From Draconibacterium sp. (GTDB lineage: Bacteria > Bacteroidota > Bacteroidia > Bacteroidales > Prolixibacteraceae), in the NCBI GenBank assembly GCA_015493625.1, contig WGCT01000280.1, positions 1-7,147 on the forward strand: 7,147 nt of DNA, given 5' to 3'. The translations under genes were made by a program, and so were the position numbers. Position 1 is the stretch's first letter. The number at the start of each line of letters is the position of its first letter. The notes beneath the pieces are model-generated. The model was not told the origin of the DNA. It was given only the letters and a program-made list of their open reading frames with translations, and searched no databases. This document shows positions 1 through 6,549 of this stretch, in pieces.

Positions 1-119
1 ATATAAGTTTACAACCCAAAAGATACAAAAGCGTCAATAAACTATTGTACAGCTTATTACATATCGTATTAATTTTTAATTGTATTAACAAGTTATAACA
101 ACTACAAAAATAAATAATT

Positions 120-1388
120 ATGGCAACACCAGTAATAATGCCCCGGCAAGGACAATCGGTTGAATCTTGCATTTTGGGGCAATGGTACAAATCGGTTGGC
201 GACAAAGTGAGCGAGGGCGATATTCTTTTCTCGTACGAAACCGATAAATCATCTTTCGAAGAGGAGGCAAAAGAAGATGGAATTCTTTTGGCAACCTTTT
301 TTGAGGAGGGCGACGAAATTCCCGTTTTAACAAATGTCGCGGTTATAGGAGAAGAGGGCGAATCGATTGAAGAATTTCGTCCCGGAGGAGAAGCTGAAAC
401 AGAAGAGACTGCTCCTGAGGAGACCGTTGATGAGGCTCCCAAAGTGGTAGAGTTCGAAGTGGAAGACAACTCTCCCGACAAACGAATCCGAATCTCACCT
501 TTGGCAAAAAATATGGCTGCCAAATTGGGTGTAGCAATTCAATCGTTAAAAGGCTCGGGGCCACACGGAAGAATTATTGCCCGCGACGTTGAAACGGCTA
601 CAGCAAAAACAGTTGAAACGCCCACTACCCAACCGCAAGTTCAGGCAGCACCAAAAGTGGCTCCGGCACCGGCAGTAGTTCTCGAAGAGGGCGACGATTA
701 TGAAATTAAAGCAATCCCGAACATCAGAAAACTGATTGCAACCGCAATGCACACATCGTTACAAAATTCTGCTCAGCTTACTCACCACATGAGTGCCGAT
801 GCCAGAAAGATGATGAAACTACGCAAGAAATTCAAAAAAGAATTTACCGACGGTACCATCTCACAAAATGTAACCATTAACGATTTGGTCTGTTTTGCCG
901 TTATTCGTGCACTGGAGAAATTCCCGCAGGTAAACACACATTACCATGGCGACAAAATGAAGTGGTTTAAAAAAGTCCACCTCGGATTGGCTGTTGACAC
1001 CGATCGCGGATTAATGGTTCCGGCCCTTAAAAATGCCGACGACCTCTCCATAACAGGCCTTTCGAGCCAGTTAAAACAACTCTCAACAGCTGCACGAAGC
1101 GGAAATATAAATCCCGATTTGTTAAATCCGGCAGAAGCAACTTTTACGGTTTCGAATCTTGGAAATTACGGCGTTGAGATGTTTACTCCGGTAATTAACT
1201 TACCGCAAGTTGCAATTCTTGGGGTTTGTACAATTGTACCTCGCCCAAAAGAGATTGAAGATGGAGTTTACGCTTTTGTCCCCATGATGGGACTTTCGTT
1301 AACTTACGACCATCAGGCACTCGACGGTGGCGAAGCAACTCTTTTCCTTGCTGAAATTAAAAATCAGATTGAAAATTTAACAGTTTAA
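120..1388 (+). CDS. 2-oxo acid dehydrogenase complex E2 component (lipoyl dihydrolipoamide acyltransferase)
   Basis: This is the acyltransferase core of a cytoplasmic pyruvate or other 2-oxo acid dehydrogenase complex; it moves the acyl group from its swinging lipoyl arm to CoA. The 422 residues show the family order. An N-terminal lipoyl domain (about 3-78) has the lipoylation site ETDKSSFE with Lys43. An acidic Glu/Pro-rich linker follows, then a peripheral subunit-binding domain (about 124-157, RISPLAKNMAAKLGV...GSGPHGRI), an Ala/Pro/Thr linker (about 160-188) and the catalytic domain (about 195-422). The catalytic motif is DHQALDGG with His398 and Asp402; the family usually has Arg where Gln399 stands. 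There is one lipoyl domain and the length is normal. The ATG at 120 begins directly with the lipoyl fold (ATPVIMPRQGQSVES), so the start is secure although no Shine-Dalgarno is visible. The E1 partner lies downstream, beyond a small inserted gene. The substrate (pyruvate, acetoin or branched-chain oxo acid) cannot be fixed from sequence alone. Confidence 0.95.
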   Translation: MATPVIMPRQGQSVESCILGQWYKSVGDKVSEGDILFSYETDKSSFEEEAKEDGILLATFFEEGDEIPVLTNVAVIGEEGESIEEFRPGGEAETEETAPEETVDEAPKVVEFEVEDNSPDKRIRISPLAKNMAAKLGVAIQSLKGSGPHGRIIARDVETATAKTVETPTTQPQVQAAPKVAPAPAVVLEEGDDYEIKAIPNIRKLIATAMHTSLQNSAQLTHHMSADARKMMKLRKKFKKEFTDGTISQNVTINDLVCFAVIRALEKFPQVNTHYHGDKMKWFKKVHLGLAVDTDRGLMVPALKNADDLSITGLSSQLKQLSTAARSGNINPDLLNPAEATFTVSNLGNYGVEMFTPVINLPQVAILGVCTIVPRPKEIEDGVYAFVPMMGLSLTYDHQALDGGEATLFLAEIKNQIENLTV

Positions 1389-1407
1389 AGTTCCGAGTTC
1401 TGAGTTC
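1387..1407 (+). repeat. left arm of an inverted repeat, heptad based
   Basis: Three degenerate copies of a 7-base unit (AGTTCCG, AGTTCTG, AGTTCAA) begin in the last two bases of the E2 stop codon. The 21 bases at 1387-1407 match the reverse complement of 1844-1864 at 17 positions, all differences being C/T. The pair brackets the four-helix-bundle gene. Confidence 0.55.
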
Positions 1408-1422
1408 AATTAAAAATAGTTT

Positions 1423-1812
1423 ATGGCGACCTTTAAAAGATTTGAAGATATAATAGCTTGGCAAAAGGCAAGAGAATTATGCAAAATCATTAATGGTTTT
1501 ACGAAGAAGGAACTTTTTTCGCGCGACTTTAAACTGGTCAACCAAATTAAAGGTTCATCTGGTTCAGCTATGGACAATATTGCAGAGAGGTTTGAAAGAG
1601 ATGGCAATATAGAATTTGCACAATTTCTTTCTATATCGAAAGGTTCTGCCGGCGAAACACGGTCGCAACTTTACAGAGCTTTGAACAATGAATTAATCTC
1701 AGAAAATGAATTTCAAAAAGCATACAACATTGCCGATGAAGTTGGTAAATTAACTGGTTCTCTAATGAATCGTCTGAAAACAAGTGAACTAAAAGGTAAA
1801 AAATACAAATGA
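1423..1812 (+). CDS. four helix bundle protein (23S rRNA intervening-sequence protein / S23 family, Avd-like fold)
   Basis: This small cytoplasmic protein of 129 residues belongs to the family first found encoded inside 23S rRNA intervening sequences and structurally related to the Avd accessory protein of diversity-generating retroelements. No enzymatic activity is known for the family; nucleic acid binding has been suggested from its basic surface. Family signatures are the opening F-x-D-I-I-x-W-Q-K-A-R-E-L (residues 7-19), then R-D-x-x-L-V-x-Q-I (34-42), N-I-A-E-R-F-E-R (52-59) and E-F-x-Q-F-L-x-I-x-K-G-S-x-G-E-x-R-S-Q-L (64-83). The length is typical. Arg56 stands where most members have Gly (NIAEGFER). 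The ATG lies 34 bases after the E2 stop and is preceded by A/T-rich DNA without a Shine-Dalgarno. The gene sits between E2 and E1 and is framed by inverted heptad repeats, so it looks like a passenger and not part of the dehydrogenase complex. Confidence 0.88.
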   Translation: MATFKRFEDIIAWQKARELCKIINGFTKKELFSRDFKLVNQIKGSSGSAMDNIAERFERDGNIEFAQFLSISKGSAGETRSQLYRALNNELISENEFQKAYNIADEVGKLTGSLMNRLKTSELKGKKYK

Positions 1813-1833
1813 CCACAGTGCAACATTTCGTGT

Positions 1834-1861
1834 TCGAAACTCGAAACTCGAAACTCGAAAC
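1834..1861 (+). repeat. tandem heptamer repeat (TCGAAAC) x4, part of the right inverted-repeat arm
   Basis: Four perfect head-to-tail copies of TCGAAAC lie 21 bases after the four-helix-bundle stop codon, followed by a degenerate TTTGAAC. In reverse complement the unit is GTTTCGA, a near match to the GTTCCGA/GTTCTGA units before the gene, so the two repeat tracts face each other. Perfect tandem copies of this kind may vary in number between strains by slippage. Confidence 0.9.
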
Positions 1862-1904
1862 TTTGAACTAATAACAAATAATATAAATTAAAAAACACAA
1901 TAAA

Positions 1905-4373
1905 ATGCCAAAAAGTCAATACATCAACCCGGAAGATGTTAGAAAACCGGGACAGATTGAATTCACACCAATTCCTGTAAATCAATACAGTAAAACGGTT
2001 GAAGAGGAGAAAGCAAATTTCTCGAACGAAGATTTAGTACGAATTTATCACGATATGGTGGTTATTCGCGAGTTCGAAACCATGCTGAATTTAATAAAAA
2101 CCCGTAACGAATACAACGGAGTTGAATACAACCATCCGGGGCCTGCCCACTTATCAATCGGACAAGAAGCAGCCGCCGTTGGAATGGCGTACACACTCGA
2201 CGTTGACGATTTTATTTTCGGGTCGCACCGCAGCCACGGCGAAATTCTTGCCAAAGGACTTTCTGCCATCGACAAACTCGATGATGAAACTCTTGAAAAA
2301 ATAATGGAAACCCATTTCGACGGAATTACACTTGCTCCCGTAAAAGCTGGTCATACCGGAACAGTAAAAGAGCTGGCCATCAAATTCCTTATTTACGGAA
2401 CGCTGGCTGAGGTTTTTGCACGTAAAACCGGATTCAACAAAGGACTGGGTGGCTCGATGCACGCATTTTTTACTCCTTTCGGAGTTTACCCAAACAACGC
2501 AATTGTGGGTGGCTCGGCCGATATTTCGGTGGGTGCTGCTCTTTATAAAAAAGTGAACCGTAAAAAAGGAATCGTGGTTGCCAACATTGGCGACGCATCG
2601 ATGGCTTGCGGACCGGTTTGGGAAGGACTTTCGTTTGCAACAATGGACCAATTTACCGAATTGTGGGAAGGCGATATGAAAGGTGGCCTGCCACTGGTTA
2701 TCAACATTATGAATAACCAGTACGGAATGGGCGGACAAACCTGTGGCGAAACAATGGGGTACGACATTGCCGCTCGTATTGGTGCCGGTGTAAACACCGA
2801 CCAAATGCACACCGAGCGTGTCGACGGATACAATCCACTGGCAGTAATCGACGCCTATAAACGCAAACGCAAAATTATTGAGGAGAAACGCGGCCCCGTT
2901 TTACTCGACGTGTTAACATACCGTTACAGTGGGCACTCTCCATCCGATGCATCGTCGTACCGGAGTAAAGAGGAAGTTGAGGCCTGGGAAAAACAAGACT
3001 CAATTATCTGGTTCGGAAAAGAGCTGGTAAAAACAGGGGTGGCCACCGAAGCTGAATTGGAAGCTATTAAAACGGCAACCACCGACTTAATTACCGCTTC
3101 GATGAAACTGGCAATTAACGACGAAGTTTCGCCACATATGGACTTGGAAAAACAATCCAATTTAATTGGCGAAATGATGTTCAGTAACCAGTCGATTGAT
3201 AAAATGGAAGACCGCGAAGTGGAAGTAAATCACCCGATGGAAGAGAATCCGCGCGTAAAACAGTTGGCTAAAAAAGAGCGTTTTATGTTCGACAAAAACG
3301 GGAAACCATTTTCGAAAATAAAAACGTACGGATTACGCGACGGACTTTTCGAAGCAATTGTTGACCGCTTTTATAAAGACCCCACACTAATTGCTTACGG
3401 AGAGGAGAACCGCGACTGGGGTGGCGCATTTGCCGTTTACCGCGGATTAACCGAAGCACTGCCATACAACCGCCTGTTTAACTCGCCCATTGCCGAAGCT
3501 GCAATTGTTGGAACTGCAATTGGTTACGCCATGTGCGGTGGCCGCGTTATTCCTGAAATTATGTATTGCGACTTCCTGGGGCGTGCCGGCGACGAAGTGT
3601 TTAATCAACTTCCTAAATGGCAGGCAATGAGCGGAAACGTTCTGAAAATGCCAATGGTAATTCGTGTTTCTGTGGGTTCGAAATACGGAGCACAGCACTC
3701 GCAAGACTGGACTGCTCTCGCTGCCCACATTCCCGGGCTGAAAGTGGTTTTCCCGGTTTCTCCTTACGATGCAAAAGGACTGATGAACACCGCATTACAA
3801 GGAACCGACCCCGTAATTTTCTTCGAAAGCCAGCGCCTGTACGACATTGGCGAGCAGTTCCACAAAGGCGGTGTACCCGAAGGGTATTACGAAATCCCGT
3901 TTGGCGAACCCGACATTAAACGCGAAGGAAAAGATGTTACCATTTTAACAATCGGTGCAACTTTATACCGTGCTTTGGATGCAGCAAAAACACTCGAAGA
4001 AAAATACAATATTTCGGCCGAAGTAATCGACTCGCGCTCGCTGGTACCGTTTAATTACGAGCCGGTAATCGAATCGATTAAGAAAACAGGACGCATTGTA
4101 ATTTCGGGCGATGCTTCGGCACGCGGCTCATTTTTACGCGACCTGGCATCGAACATCACCGAACTGGCTTTCGATTATCTCGACGCCCCACCGGTAGTAG
4201 TTGGTTCGCGCAACTGGATTACTCCGGCGCACGAGTTGGAAGACTATTTCTTCCCTCAGGCAGAGTGGATTATCGACGCCATTCACGAAAGAATTCTTCC
4301 GTTGGAAGGCCACGTAAACAAAAACGATTTTACCGAGGCAGAACAGTTAGACAGAAACGCACGAGGAATATAA
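1905..4373 (+). CDS. fused alpha-beta E1 component of a 2-oxo acid dehydrogenase (ThDP dependent)
   Basis: This protein decarboxylates a 2-oxo acid on thiamine diphosphate and reductively acylates the E2 lipoyl group. At 822 residues it joins E1 alpha and E1 beta in one chain. The alpha part (about 40-370) has [11 protein letters not shown] (108-118), [10 protein letters not shown] (180-189), the ThDP/Mg motif beginning G229-D230-A231 and ending N270-N271 (NNQYGMGG), and [10 protein letters not shown] (339-348). A linker of about 100 residues leads to the beta part: pyrimidine-binding domain from about 474, with the likely catalytic Glu531 in [18 protein letters not shown] (595-601) and [11 protein letters not shown] (610-620). 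A transketolase C-terminal domain covers about 675-800. Compared with ordinary E1 alpha there are extra residues around 119-165 and 251-260, and GDG is replaced by GDA. The chain is therefore longer than the usual fused form. The gene is 92 bases after the four-helix-bundle gene and is followed by a terminator. Pyruvate is plausible but substrate specificity is unproven. Confidence 0.92.
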   Translation: MPKSQYINPEDVRKPGQIEFTPIPVNQYSKTVEEEKANFSNEDLVRIYHDMVVIREFETMLNLIKTRNEYNGVEYNHPGPAHLSIGQEAAAVGMAYTLDVDDFIFGSHRSHGEILAKGLSAIDKLDDETLEKIMETHFDGITLAPVKAGHTGTVKELAIKFLIYGTLAEVFARKTGFNKGLGGSMHAFFTPFGVYPNNAIVGGSADISVGAALYKKVNRKKGIVVANIGDASMACGPVWEGLSFATMDQFTELWEGDMKGGLPLVINIMNNQYGMGGQTCGETMGYDIAARIGAGVNTDQMHTERVDGYNPLAVIDAYKRKRKIIEEKRGPVLLDVLTYRYSGHSPSDASSYRSKEEVEAWEKQDSIIWFGKELVKTGVATEAELEAIKTATTDLITASMKLAINDEVSPHMDLEKQSNLIGEMMFSNQSIDKMEDREVEVNHPMEENPRVKQLAKKERFMFDKNGKPFSKIKTYGLRDGLFEAIVDRFYKDPTLIAYGEENRDWGGAFAVYRGLTEALPYNRLFNSPIAEAAIVGTAIGYAMCGGRVIPEIMYCDFLGRAGDEVFNQLPKWQAMSGNVLKMPMVIRVSVGSKYGAQHSQDWTALAAHIPGLKVVFPVSPYDAKGLMNTALQGTDPVIFFESQRLYDIGEQFHKGGVPEGYYEIPFGEPDIKREGKDVTILTIGATLYRALDAAKTLEEKYNISAEVIDSRSLVPFNYEPVIESIKKTGRIVISGDASARGSFLRDLASNITELAFDYLDAPPVVVGSRNWITPAHELEDYFFPQAEWIIDAIHERILPLEGHVNKNDFTEAEQLDRNARGI

Positions 4374-4400
4374 AGTTTTTAAGTTTAGTCGTTTAGTAAT

Positions 4401-4439
4401 AACAAGGGTTTCACTGTTTTAGTGAAGCCTTTGTTTTTT
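4401..4439 (+). terminator. intrinsic terminator after the E1 gene
   Basis: A 15-bp stem, AACAAGGGTTTCACT at 4401-4415 pairing with AGTGAAGCCTTTGTT at 4421-4435 with two G-T wobbles, closes a 5-base loop (GTTTT). A T tract follows to 4439. It lies 27 bases after the E1 stop and should end the dehydrogenase transcript. The upstream flank is not T-rich on the other strand, so it works mainly in the + direction. Confidence 0.9.
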
Positions 4440-4442
4440 AGG

Positions 4443-4526
4443 TTACAGATTACTCCGTCGTTGCGAGACGAGGAACCCGATTCAAACTGTCGTTGCAAGA
4501 CTAAGGTACGAAGGCGAAGCAATCTG
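4443..4526 (+). repeat. composite dispersed repeat, copy A (left of the Fic gene)
   Basis: Two related sub-units lie in tandem: GTCGTTGCGAGACGAGGAAC from 4457, and a second starting GTCGTTGCAAGACTAAGG at 4489 and ending GGCGAAGCAATCTG at 4526. The unit resembles the GTCATTGCGAG...GAAGCAATC repeats scattered through many bacterial genomes. The same two-unit arrangement recurs in direct orientation at 5679-5766, on the other side of the Fic gene. The similarity may reach back to the T tract at 4434. Confidence 0.85.
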
Positions 4527-4575
4527 TTAAATAGAACTACAATAAACCCAATTCAATTCCAACCTTTGCAAACAG

Positions 4576-4597
4576 CAGATTGCTTTGTCATTCTTCC
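4576..4597 (-). repeat. partial inverted copy of the dispersed repeat
   Basis: On the minus strand this reads AGGAAGAATGACAAAGCAAT followed by CTG, matching the 3' end of the dispersed repeat. CAGATTGCTT at 4576-4585 is a perfect 10-bp inverted match to AAGCAATCTG at 4517-4526, with 49 bases between them, so the two could form a hairpin in RNA. Confidence 0.5.
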
Positions 4598-4630
4598 TAC
4601 TAATGAAGACCGCACTCCGAATTCCCGACA

Positions 4631-4661
4631 CTTGCAAAACAATTTAATTTAACTACATTTG
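4631..4661 (+). promoter_or_regulatory. Bacteroidota-type promoter of the Fic gene
   Basis: TTG at 4632-4634 and TACATTTG at 4654-4661 are spaced by exactly 19 bases, matching the -33/-7 (TTG / TAnnTTTG) consensus of the primary sigma factor in this phylum. The -7 element lies 38 bases before the Fic start codon. The predicted transcript would start near 4668. Confidence 0.65.
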
Positions 4662-4683
4662 ATACTATCAAATGATACTATCA
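4660..4683 (+). promoter_or_regulatory. double palindromic operator candidate at the Fic promoter
   Basis: The 11-mer TGATACTATCA occurs twice (4660-4670 and 4673-4683), separated by AA. Each copy is itself a perfect TGATA/TATCA palindrome around one central base. The first copy overlaps the last two bases of the -7 element and both cover the predicted transcription start. That is where a repressor would block initiation. The C-terminal helix-turn-helix-like tail of the Fic protein makes it a candidate binder, but this is inference. Confidence 0.6.
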
Positions 4684-4699
4684 GAAAAACACAACTTTT

Positions 4700-5656
4700 A
4701 TGAAACCACCATATAACATAACCGGAAAAATATTAAAACTGGTTGCTTCGATTTCTGAAAAAATTGGTGAGGTTAATTCTGCACACCTGAGTAAACCACC
4801 AACAGAATTAAGAAAGAAAAACAGGATGAAGACAATTCATTCGTCGCTTGAAATTGAAGGAAACACCTTGACACTTGAGCAAATAACAGCAATTGTTGAG
4901 AATAAACGTGTGATTGGCCCGAAGAAAGATATTTTAGAAGTAAAAAATGCCATTGCTGTTTATAACGCTCTCGATAAATTAAATCCATATAGCTTTGATT
5001 CGTTTTGCGAAGCTCATGCGCTACTTATGAACGGATTAATCGAATCGGCAGGCAGACTAAGAAACAGATCAGTTGGAATCGTAAAAAGCTCAGAAGTTGC
5101 TCATATTGCGCCATCTAGTGAAATGCTTAAACCTTTATTGAACGATTTGTTTGATTATATAAAAAATGATGATGACTTAGTGTTAATTAAAAGTTGTGTG
5201 TTCCATTACGAAATGGAATTTATTCATCCTTTCATAGATGGAAACGGAAGGATGGGAAGATTATGGCAGACTCTGATTTTAAAAGATTCTTATCCTGTTT
5301 TTGAATATTTGCCAATCGAGACGTTAATAAAAGAGAGACAAGAACAATATTATGAATCACTTGGCAAATCAGACAATACGGGAGAATCTACAATTTTCAT
5401 CGAATTTATGCTTGAGATTATCCTTAAATCATTGGAGGAATTACTCAAAGTTCAAAATGTTAGCTTATCAAATATCGACAGATTAAATCTTTTTAAACCG
5501 ATTGTAAAAAATGATTATTTTACACGTAAGGAATATTTGAAAAGTTTTAGAGAAATATCATCAGCAACAGCAAGCCGCGATTTGAAATTTGCTGTTGAAA
5601 ATGGATGGATTGAGAAACTTGGAGATAAAAATACAACGAAATATAGATTTAAATAG
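4700..5656 (+). CDS. Fic family protein, class II adenylyltransferase with C-terminal winged-helix-like domain
   Basis: Fic enzymes usually transfer AMP from ATP to a hydroxyl side chain of a target protein. The 318-residue protein carries an intact active-site motif HPFIDGNGRMGR (176-187, catalytic His176). Upstream, residues 49-54 (S-L-E-I-E-G) fit the (S/T)xxxE(G/N) inhibitory helix motif with Glu53; its position before the Fic core defines class II, the self-inhibited type. The Fic core spans about 75-250. The C-terminal 55 or so residues (from about 262; FTRKEYLKSFREISSATASR, then a W and a basic end) look like a winged helix-turn-helix with a recognition helix near 284-297. No separate antitoxin gene is adjacent, as expected when the inhibitor is built in. 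The gene has its own promoter and lies between two direct copies of a composite repeat. The cellular target is unknown. The start at 4700 follows the promoter closely. Confidence 0.93.
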   Translation: MKPPYNITGKILKLVASISEKIGEVNSAHLSKPPTELRKKNRMKTIHSSLEIEGNTLTLEQITAIVENKRVIGPKKDILEVKNAIAVYNALDKLNPYSFDSFCEAHALLMNGLIESAGRLRNRSVGIVKSSEVAHIAPSSEMLKPLLNDLFDYIKNDDDLVLIKSCVFHYEMEFIHPFIDGNGRMGRLWQTLILKDSYPVFEYLPIETLIKERQEQYYESLGKSDNTGESTIFIEFMLEIILKSLEELLKVQNVSLSNIDRLNLFKPIVKNDYFTRKEYLKSFREISSATASRDLKFAVENGWIEKLGDKNTTKYRFK

Positions 5657-5664
5657 GGAAAAAG

Positions 5665-5766
5665 TTTTTTAAGTTGCTGATTACTCCGTCGTTACGAGAC
5701 TGAGGAACGAAGACAAACTTGTTTAGCACGTCGTTGCGAGACTGAGGCACGAAGGCGAAGCAATCC
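5665..5766 (+). repeat. composite dispersed repeat, copy B (right of the Fic gene)
   Basis: Sub-unit 1 (GATTACTCCGTCGTTACGAG from 5679) and sub-unit 2 (from 5730, GTCGTTGCGAGACTGAGGCA, ending GCGAAGCAATCC at 5766) repeat the layout of copy A in the same orientation. Both copies share GATTACTCCGTCGTT, and CAAACT near the end of sub-unit 1. TCGTT and AACGA within sub-unit 1 can pair. It starts 9 bases after the Fic stop codon. No other terminator is evident for the Fic gene, so this repeat may serve as its 3' end. Confidence 0.85.
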
Positions 5767-5778
5767 ATAAAAAAACAC

Positions 5779-5786
5779 TACTTTTG
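5779..5786 (+). promoter_or_regulatory. possible -7 element of the CD225/DUF2752 unit
   Basis: TACTTTTG matches the TAnnTTTG consensus and lies 44 bases before the start codon. No TTG is found about 19 bases upstream; that position falls in the end of dispersed repeat B (GCGAAGCAATCC). The call rests on the -7 box alone. Confidence 0.4.
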
Positions 5787-5830
5787 TAATTATCTTAAAA
5801 CAAAGCAGTCTAACAAGTTAAATTTTCACA

Positions 5831-6136
5831 ATGAACGAACAGATTTTACAAACACAGCAACAAGAAACTCCACCGCCAAACTATTTGGCCTTTGCAATTA
5901 TTAGCACCATTCTATGTTGTCAGCTCTTTGGCATAATATCAATTGTTTATGCTGCATCGGTAAACACAAAGTGGATGTCGGGCGACAAAGAGGGTGCCCG
6001 CCGGGCCAGTCGCAATGCAAAAACCTGGGCAATTGTTGCAGCCATTAGCGGCGTTTCAATACTTATAATAACCGGACTGGTTTTTGCCTTTACCGCATTT
6101 TTCGCAAATTTTGGTGCCACCGGAATCAACATGTAA
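5831..6136 (+). CDS. CD225/dispanin family small membrane protein
   Basis: This 101-residue protein fits the CD225/dispanin (interferon-induced transmembrane protein-like) family. The N-terminus is a short hydrophilic Gln/Pro-rich stretch ending PPPNYL (14-19). A first hydrophobic segment (about 18-42) carries the paired Cys29-Cys30. A conserved loop follows, with S-V-N-x-K-W...G-D-K-E-G-A-R-R-A-S-R-N-A-K-T-W (43-66), and then a second membrane segment (about 67-93). Bacterial members have no established role; eukaryotic relatives act on membrane curvature and fusion, which should not be assumed here. The next gene begins 3 bases after this stop codon, so the two are almost certainly co-transcribed and may be translationally coupled. 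Confidence 0.87.
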   Translation: MNEQILQTQQQETPPPNYLAFAIISTILCCQLFGIISIVYAASVNTKWMSGDKEGARRASRNAKTWAIVAAISGVSILIITGLVFAFTAFFANFGATGINM

Positions 6137-6139
6137 TTA

Positions 6140-6538
6140 ATGAAACGAACCATACAAATTGGGGTGGTCATCGTCGTGGCGGCGTTGGCAGCCCTTTTTT
6201 ACTTTCTAAACCCTGCCGAGCAACCACTTTTCCCAAAATGCATTTTCTATTCTACAACCGGCTACCACTGCCCCGGGTGCGGCTCGCAGCGCGCCATACA
6301 CAGTTTGTTACACCTCAACTTTGCCGGTGTTGTCAGCAACAATGCGCTCTTTATTCCGGCCCTGCTTCTACTCATTTATCACTACTCGCGCCCACTCCTC
6401 AACAAGCTGTTTCACAGCAAATTACCCAACATATTCTATTTTAAAAGCACCCCGTGGATAATCCTCGCAATCGTTATTTTATTCTGGATTTTACGCAACC
6501 TCCCATTTTACCCGTTTACTGTTTTGGCTCCCAACTAA
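6140..6538 (+). CDS. DUF2752 domain membrane protein
   Basis: The 132-residue protein matches the DUF2752 family, whose function is unknown. The N-terminus is a hydrophobic segment (about 5-23) that could be a membrane anchor or signal sequence. It is followed by the family motif TGYHCPGCGSQRAIHSLLH (40-58) with Cys44 and Cys47, preceded by Cys34; the cysteines could bind a metal or form a disulfide, which is inference. Asn68 fits the conserved Asn that follows. Two further hydrophobic segments lie at about 69-82 and 105-118. It is immediately downstream of the CD225-like gene with a 3-base gap; from memory this pairing recurs in Bacteroidota, suggesting a shared envelope function. No Shine-Dalgarno is seen; the ATG directly after the previous stop is the natural start. 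Confidence 0.87.
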   Translation: MKRTIQIGVVIVVAALAALFYFLNPAEQPLFPKCIFYSTTGYHCPGCGSQRAIHSLLHLNFAGVVSNNALFIPALLLLIYHYSRPLLNKLFHSKLPNIFYFKSTPWIILAIVILFWILRNLPFYPFTVLAPN

Positions 6539-6549
6539 TTACTGTTTTT

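Larger units (their letters stand above)
1387..1864 (+). mobile_element. candidate small inserted element carrying a four-helix-bundle gene
   Basis: A unit of about 480 bases separates the E2 and E1 genes, which would normally be adjacent. It consists of an inverted heptad repeat, a 129-codon four-helix-bundle gene and the opposite heptad repeat arm. Known 23S rRNA intervening sequences have the same layout: a stem-loop with an internal ORF of this protein family. No transposase, target-site duplication or other mobility gene is visible, so mobility is an inference; it could also be a resident gene with simple repeats on both sides. Confidence 0.35.
4374..4699. other. gene-free interval between E1 and the Fic gene
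   Basis: These 326 bases hold, in order, the E1 terminator, a composite dispersed repeat, a shorter inverted scrap of the same repeat, and the promoter with a double palindromic operator in front of the Fic gene. The open frame running through 4422-4652 is composed largely of repeat sequence and is not considered a gene. Confidence 0.8.

Noticed and set aside
1..119. Possible promoter before the E2 gene: TTG at 45-47 and TAATTTTT at 70-77
   Set aside because: The spacing is 22 bases and the -7 box ends in T, not G, so it falls short of the TTG-N19-TAnnTTTG pattern; in such AT-rich DNA this is not convincing. An upstream promoter outside the window is equally likely.
1713..1985. 90-codon minus-strand frame across the four-helix-bundle/E1 gap
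   Set aside because: Its centre is the translated heptad repeat (VQSFEFRVSSFE) and it overlaps two real genes; no independent support.
2154..2810. 218-codon open frame on the minus strand inside the E1 gene
   Set aside because: It lies antisense within a strongly supported coding region, has no recognisable motif, and is rich in Ser, His and Cys as expected of a shadow frame.
4422..4652. 76-codon + strand frame between the terminator and the Fic gene
   Set aside because: It begins inside the terminator hairpin and mostly translates dispersed repeat sequence; the Fic promoter overlaps its end.
5656..5680. AAAAAGTTTTTT after the Fic gene as an intrinsic terminator
   Set aside because: The complementary A and T runs are adjacent with almost no loop and no GC stem, so it is not a credible terminator by itself.
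4443..5766. CRISPR array formed by the repeats near the Fic gene
   Set aside because: The units are degenerate and irregularly spaced, carry no uniform spacers and have no cas gene nearby.
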